Source: Colletes latitarsis (lineage: Eukaryota; Arthropoda; Insecta; Hymenoptera; Colletidae). From it: a stretch of DNA of 64,000 nt. A model generated the notes under the pieces. It made no database searches, was not told the origin of the DNA, and worked only from the letters and a program-made list of their open reading frames with translations. Of this stretch, positions 61,316 to 64,000 are shown one piece after another. The stretch is taken from assembly GCF_051014445.1 (NCBI RefSeq), contig NC_135141.1:6448001-6512000 (forward strand), read 5' to 3'. Position numbers and translations under genes: made by a program. Position 1 is the first letter of the stretch. Each line of letters begins with the position of its first letter.

Positions 61316-61856
61316 AAATAAAAACTGTATCTAATTTTTGTGGAATAAAATTACACAATTTATACTTGCACTGAATTGTGATAAAAATTAAATATATCAC
61401 TTTTTCGAAATAGTTGAAAGACGTCTAATTTCTCTCCCCACCTCCTCTTTATCGACCTCTGATAATTACCTTTGATAATTACCACTTCTTTTTACCAGAT
61501 GCATCTAATTTATCTCCCCTTCCCTTTTTATCGATACCAGGCAATTACCCTCTTTCATTTTCTAACCTCTGCTAATTACCAACCGTTAATGCCAATTATC
61601 GATCGTTGATACTAATTACCGACCATAGATACTAATTACCAATCATAGATACTAATTACCGACCGTAGATACCAATTATTGACTGTCGGTAATAGTTACC
61701 GACCCCCCACTCCGACTGTCGGCCCCTCCCCCGACGGACCCACCACGGGCCCCCCGACTCCGACGCGCAAGCCCCCCCTTCCCTCACCCTCATCACCCCC
61801 CCCCCCGGGTGCCCCCCTCGGAGCTCCCTGTCCACAACTCCCCTTTCTCACCTACT
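61316..61856 (+). repeat. Polinton right terminus (presumed TIR)
   Basis: Same order as 568-1,122 and 1,900-2,450: AT-rich leader, GATAATTACC motifs, four units of about 20 bp (GATACTAATTACCGACCATA), C tracts, and end CCCCTTTCTCACCTACT. The next bases, TATTACTTATTAC, belong to Gypsy-3-related sequence, so the element either inserted there or was later joined to it. Confidence 0.75.
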
Positions 61857-63046
61857 TATTACTTATTACAATAGGAGACCCCTTGCTCGGGCGGTGAAGT
61901 AGTTTATTAATAATAGACGCGAGAAATTGACATACTGACTAACTGTACCGAACAATGAGCAATAAGCCAATAAGCTGTGGACAATTAGCGGCGACTAGAA
62001 GCGACGACTAAAAGGCACCGACTAAAAGCGATGCTCTTGATTGAGCGCTTAATTTATATGATTTTCTTCTGCCAGGTTAGAAAGGAACAACGTTGAGAAA
62101 CCCTGGCTGGAGCGAGACGGAGTTGCAACCTCAGCAACTGGTGGTTAGCACGGTGCAGCTATTGAGAGACAGCGATGCTGCGTCAGCAGCTACTGGCGTG
62201 AGGAGGATGACTGCGCCTCATGCGTTCTCTCTCCCTCTGGAATCCGCTGACTCAGCGCCTGGGCTCTACGCGCGAGTTGGCCGGATGCTGTTATCTCGGT
62301 ACCACATACCGGGTGCTGGATGAAATGTGCACAACGGGTGTCGGAATTGGAATTTGTTACAAGATACAAGATTGAGAGACTTTCCAGACGAGTATTTTTG
62401 TTAGTCGCGTAAATTTGTTGATAACTCGTTAATACAATATTAAAGAGCCTCAATGCCAAAGACACAACGCGCGGGGCGTAAAATCCAGTTACGTAAATTA
62501 TTCGCGGAGCTATATGAACCAGCGGTCGCAGAACGAACCCGTTAGGGATTCGCGGGGTTCCTGTCGTAACATCCATCGTGAAGATCCAATACCCGGTCAT
62601 CACAGGCGTAACTTCATTAACCACCATCGAGGAATACGGGGTAAAGCCGTGGCAGAGCTTCGCCGTACCGACGTCAGCTATCCAGGCAGCACACCAGACG
62701 GCAGCAGCCGTAACCGACCCTCGCCTGCGACAGGACAACCTTTCCATGCCAGAACTGGAATAGAACACGAAGGCAGCGCTATCTCTTCGGTCGGCACCTT
62801 ACCGACAGCACGCTTCATCACCAGCCGTTGCAAGCCGTTCTATCAACCATCGATACCGGCAAGCTATCATCCAACGGTGAGTCCCTCCCTTTGTAAACTC
62901 GAACTGTTACCGTGCTTTAATTCCCGGTTAGACGTGGACGAAAGTGCCTCGTGAACCAAAAAGACTACTCAAAACGTTACGAACTGGACTCGTGGTGATT
63001 TCCTTTTATTTTTACCGCGACGAAAACCCGGGACGCGACATATTTT

Positions 63047-63064
63047 TGGTGGGAGCGGTGGGAT
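63047..63064 (+). promoter_or_regulatory. Primer binding site, tRNA-Leu-like
   Basis: TGGTGGGAGCGGTGGGAT begins seven bases after the LTR end. Its complement reads like the 3' end of eukaryotic tRNA-Leu (ATCCCACCGCTGCCACCA) with one mismatch. Position and TGG start are those of a retroelement primer site. Confidence 0.7.
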
Positions 63065-63155
63065 ATTCGAGTGATCCGTACGGAAACAGTAGAAGCACGT
63101 TTAGGTCAGGGACAAGCGTTTCTAGAATTTTAATTTTAATTTTTACATCGCAAAC

Positions 63156-64000
63156 ATGAGCAGTAAAGATAGCATGAATACGCGTTCAAAAGGGGCAGCA
63201 AGTCCCCAATCGTTAGTTTCAGAAGCTGAATTAATAGCTTTACAAAAACAATTAGCCGAAAAAGGAAAGCGATTACGAAAGGAAGATAAAGCATTAGAAG
63301 CACAGCGTTGCGAAATACAAGGGGCCGCGGAATAAAAAATAGAATTGGAAAGATTAAATTCCGAATTAAAAGACGCTAAGGCAAATCCTTCGGGCTTCGA
63401 CATGGAGGAAACCCACGTGGAATTGAACGAGGCTTGGCGCGAGACATTTTCGGGTTAAATAAAACCATAGATCATTACCGAGGAGAATTGGCAAACGTTT
63501 ATCAGGGACCATCGGAACATATTTTGGACTATATAAGTAGGGTTAAAGATTTGAGAACCGCGATTCTCGACTGTGAAAGAAGCAATCCGGACCCGATGGA
63601 AGTAAATCGCTTAACCCATGATAGCTTTGTAAGCGGGCTAATTCCTGTTCTGCGAATCGACGTAAAATCTCGACCACACTCTACGTTAGGCTCAGCTTAT
63701 GACGCAGCCATAGAAGTTTTCAAACAATACGAATTGGACAGAACTCGCTACGAGCCACTTAAACGTGTACAATTTTCGGAAGGTAGGCGCGAAATAAATA
63801 GTCACCCGGTACGTGCAAATAATATTTCTCCGCGACAGAATATTTGGTCGTACCCTAACACAGAGCGTACGCGTTATCAGGCTCCCGCGCCACGAGAATC
63901 GTTATCTTCGCGATATGAAACATCCGGTCGCAACATAGTTTCGCCTATACGCAACTCTGGTCCCAGGCGCAATGATTTTAATTCACGCTTCTGCAACTAC
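63156..64000 (+). pseudogene. Gypsy-3 gag
   Basis: Starts at ATG 63,156 (MSSKDSMNTRSKGAASPQSL), with a coiled-coil-like Lys/Glu region (ELIALQKQLAEKGKRLRKED). A TAA at about 63,333 and a frameshift near 63,455 interrupt it. The capsid-like domain follows: YQGPSEHILDYISRVKDLRT, NRLTHDSFVSGLIPVLR and STLGSAYDAAIEVFKQYELD, the QG..E....Y..R pattern of retrotransposon gag. A basic, Arg-rich region leads out of the window at the point where a zinc knuckle would be expected (RFCNY at the very end). Confidence 0.8.

Larger units (their letters stand above)
45730..61856 (+). mobile_element. Polinton/Maverick, long copy lacking its left terminus
   Basis: 16.1 kb carrying PolB, a small spliced gene, an unknown gene, major capsid, penton, protease, PLA2 protein, ATPase, two unknown proteins, integrase, terminal gene and right terminus. 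The left end is replaced by the Gypsy-2 3' LTR. The capsid pair, protease and ATPase show virus-like morphogenesis capacity of the ancestor, as known for Polintons/adinto-type elements. Lesions exist in most genes. Confidence 0.93.
61857..64000 (+). mobile_element. Gypsy-3 LTR retrotransposon, 5' part (leader/LTR, primer site, gag)
   Basis: Contains LTR-like sequence ending GGGACGCGACA at 63,040, a primer binding site directly after it, and gag; it continues past the window. The first part (61,857-62,350) has a counterpart in reverse sense at 35,431-37,260, the second (62,365-63,040) a direct one at 37,720-38,392. The exact LTR start is not settled because of this inverted architecture. Confidence 0.75.

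Noticed and set aside
1..64000. tRNA, rRNA or snRNA genes
   Set aside because: I saw no cloverleaf with A and B boxes and no rDNA, even though R1-clade LINEs are present; the only tRNA-like match is the short primer site at 63,047.

Overview
The window is a heterochromatin-like stretch of an insect genome; I see no ordinary host gene. Short spliceosomal-type introns, poly(A)-tailed R1-clade LINEs, Gypsy and BEL/Pao elements and a Polinton/Maverick of the type common in ants and other Hymenoptera point to a hymenopteran, probably an ant. The species call is inference. Almost every gene belongs to a mobile element or a captured virus, and most are broken.

Layout. 1-9,721: two Polinton end fragments embedded in a ~175-bp satellite array (which flips orientation between them), with one complete solo LTR. 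9,722-9,995: a small LTR-like sequence. ~10,020-15,747: an inverted, truncated Polinton (terminal gene, integrase, coiled-coil protein, conserved unknown protein, packaging ATPase, PLA2-domain protein, start of the cysteine protease). 15,748-16,388: LTR-like promoter-bearing sequence. 16,389-22,898 (minus strand): an endogenous flavi-like RNA virus fragment with membrane glycoprotein tail, a trypsin-like domain, an NS3-type serine protease and the C-terminal part of an NS3-type helicase, split by an R1 LINE with a perfect 14-bp target duplication. 22,899-39,035: nested wreckage of R1 LINEs, Gypsy-1, a BEL/Pao element, four solo LTRs, a 37-bp minisatellite and part of Gypsy-3. 39,036-45,729: Gypsy-2 with its 3' LTR, interrupted by a solo LTR and an R1 LINE. 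45,730-61,856: a long Polinton copy running from protein-primed PolB to its right terminus, with PolB interrupted by a 1.9-kb solo LTR. 61,857-64,000: Gypsy-3 leader, tRNA-Leu-like primer site and gag.

How the parts relate. In the long Polinton, PolB and a small spliced Cys-rich gene are rightward; an unknown gene, major capsid, penton, protease and PLA2 protein are leftward; ATPase, two unknown proteins, integrase and terminal gene are rightward. The left copy is the mirror image of the second half of this set. The two copies carry different lesions, so neither looks autonomous. The most unusual non-coding signal is a tandem array of small hairpins inside one Gypsy LTR family (9 units in one copy, 6 in the other): arms change between units while pairing is mostly kept and the loop stays GCGAA or GCGTA. 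Other structural signals are terminal hairpins in a second LTR family and a conserved 3'-UTR hairpin in the R1 LINEs. Mixed nested elements plus an RNA-virus insertion also make the locus a candidate piRNA cluster.
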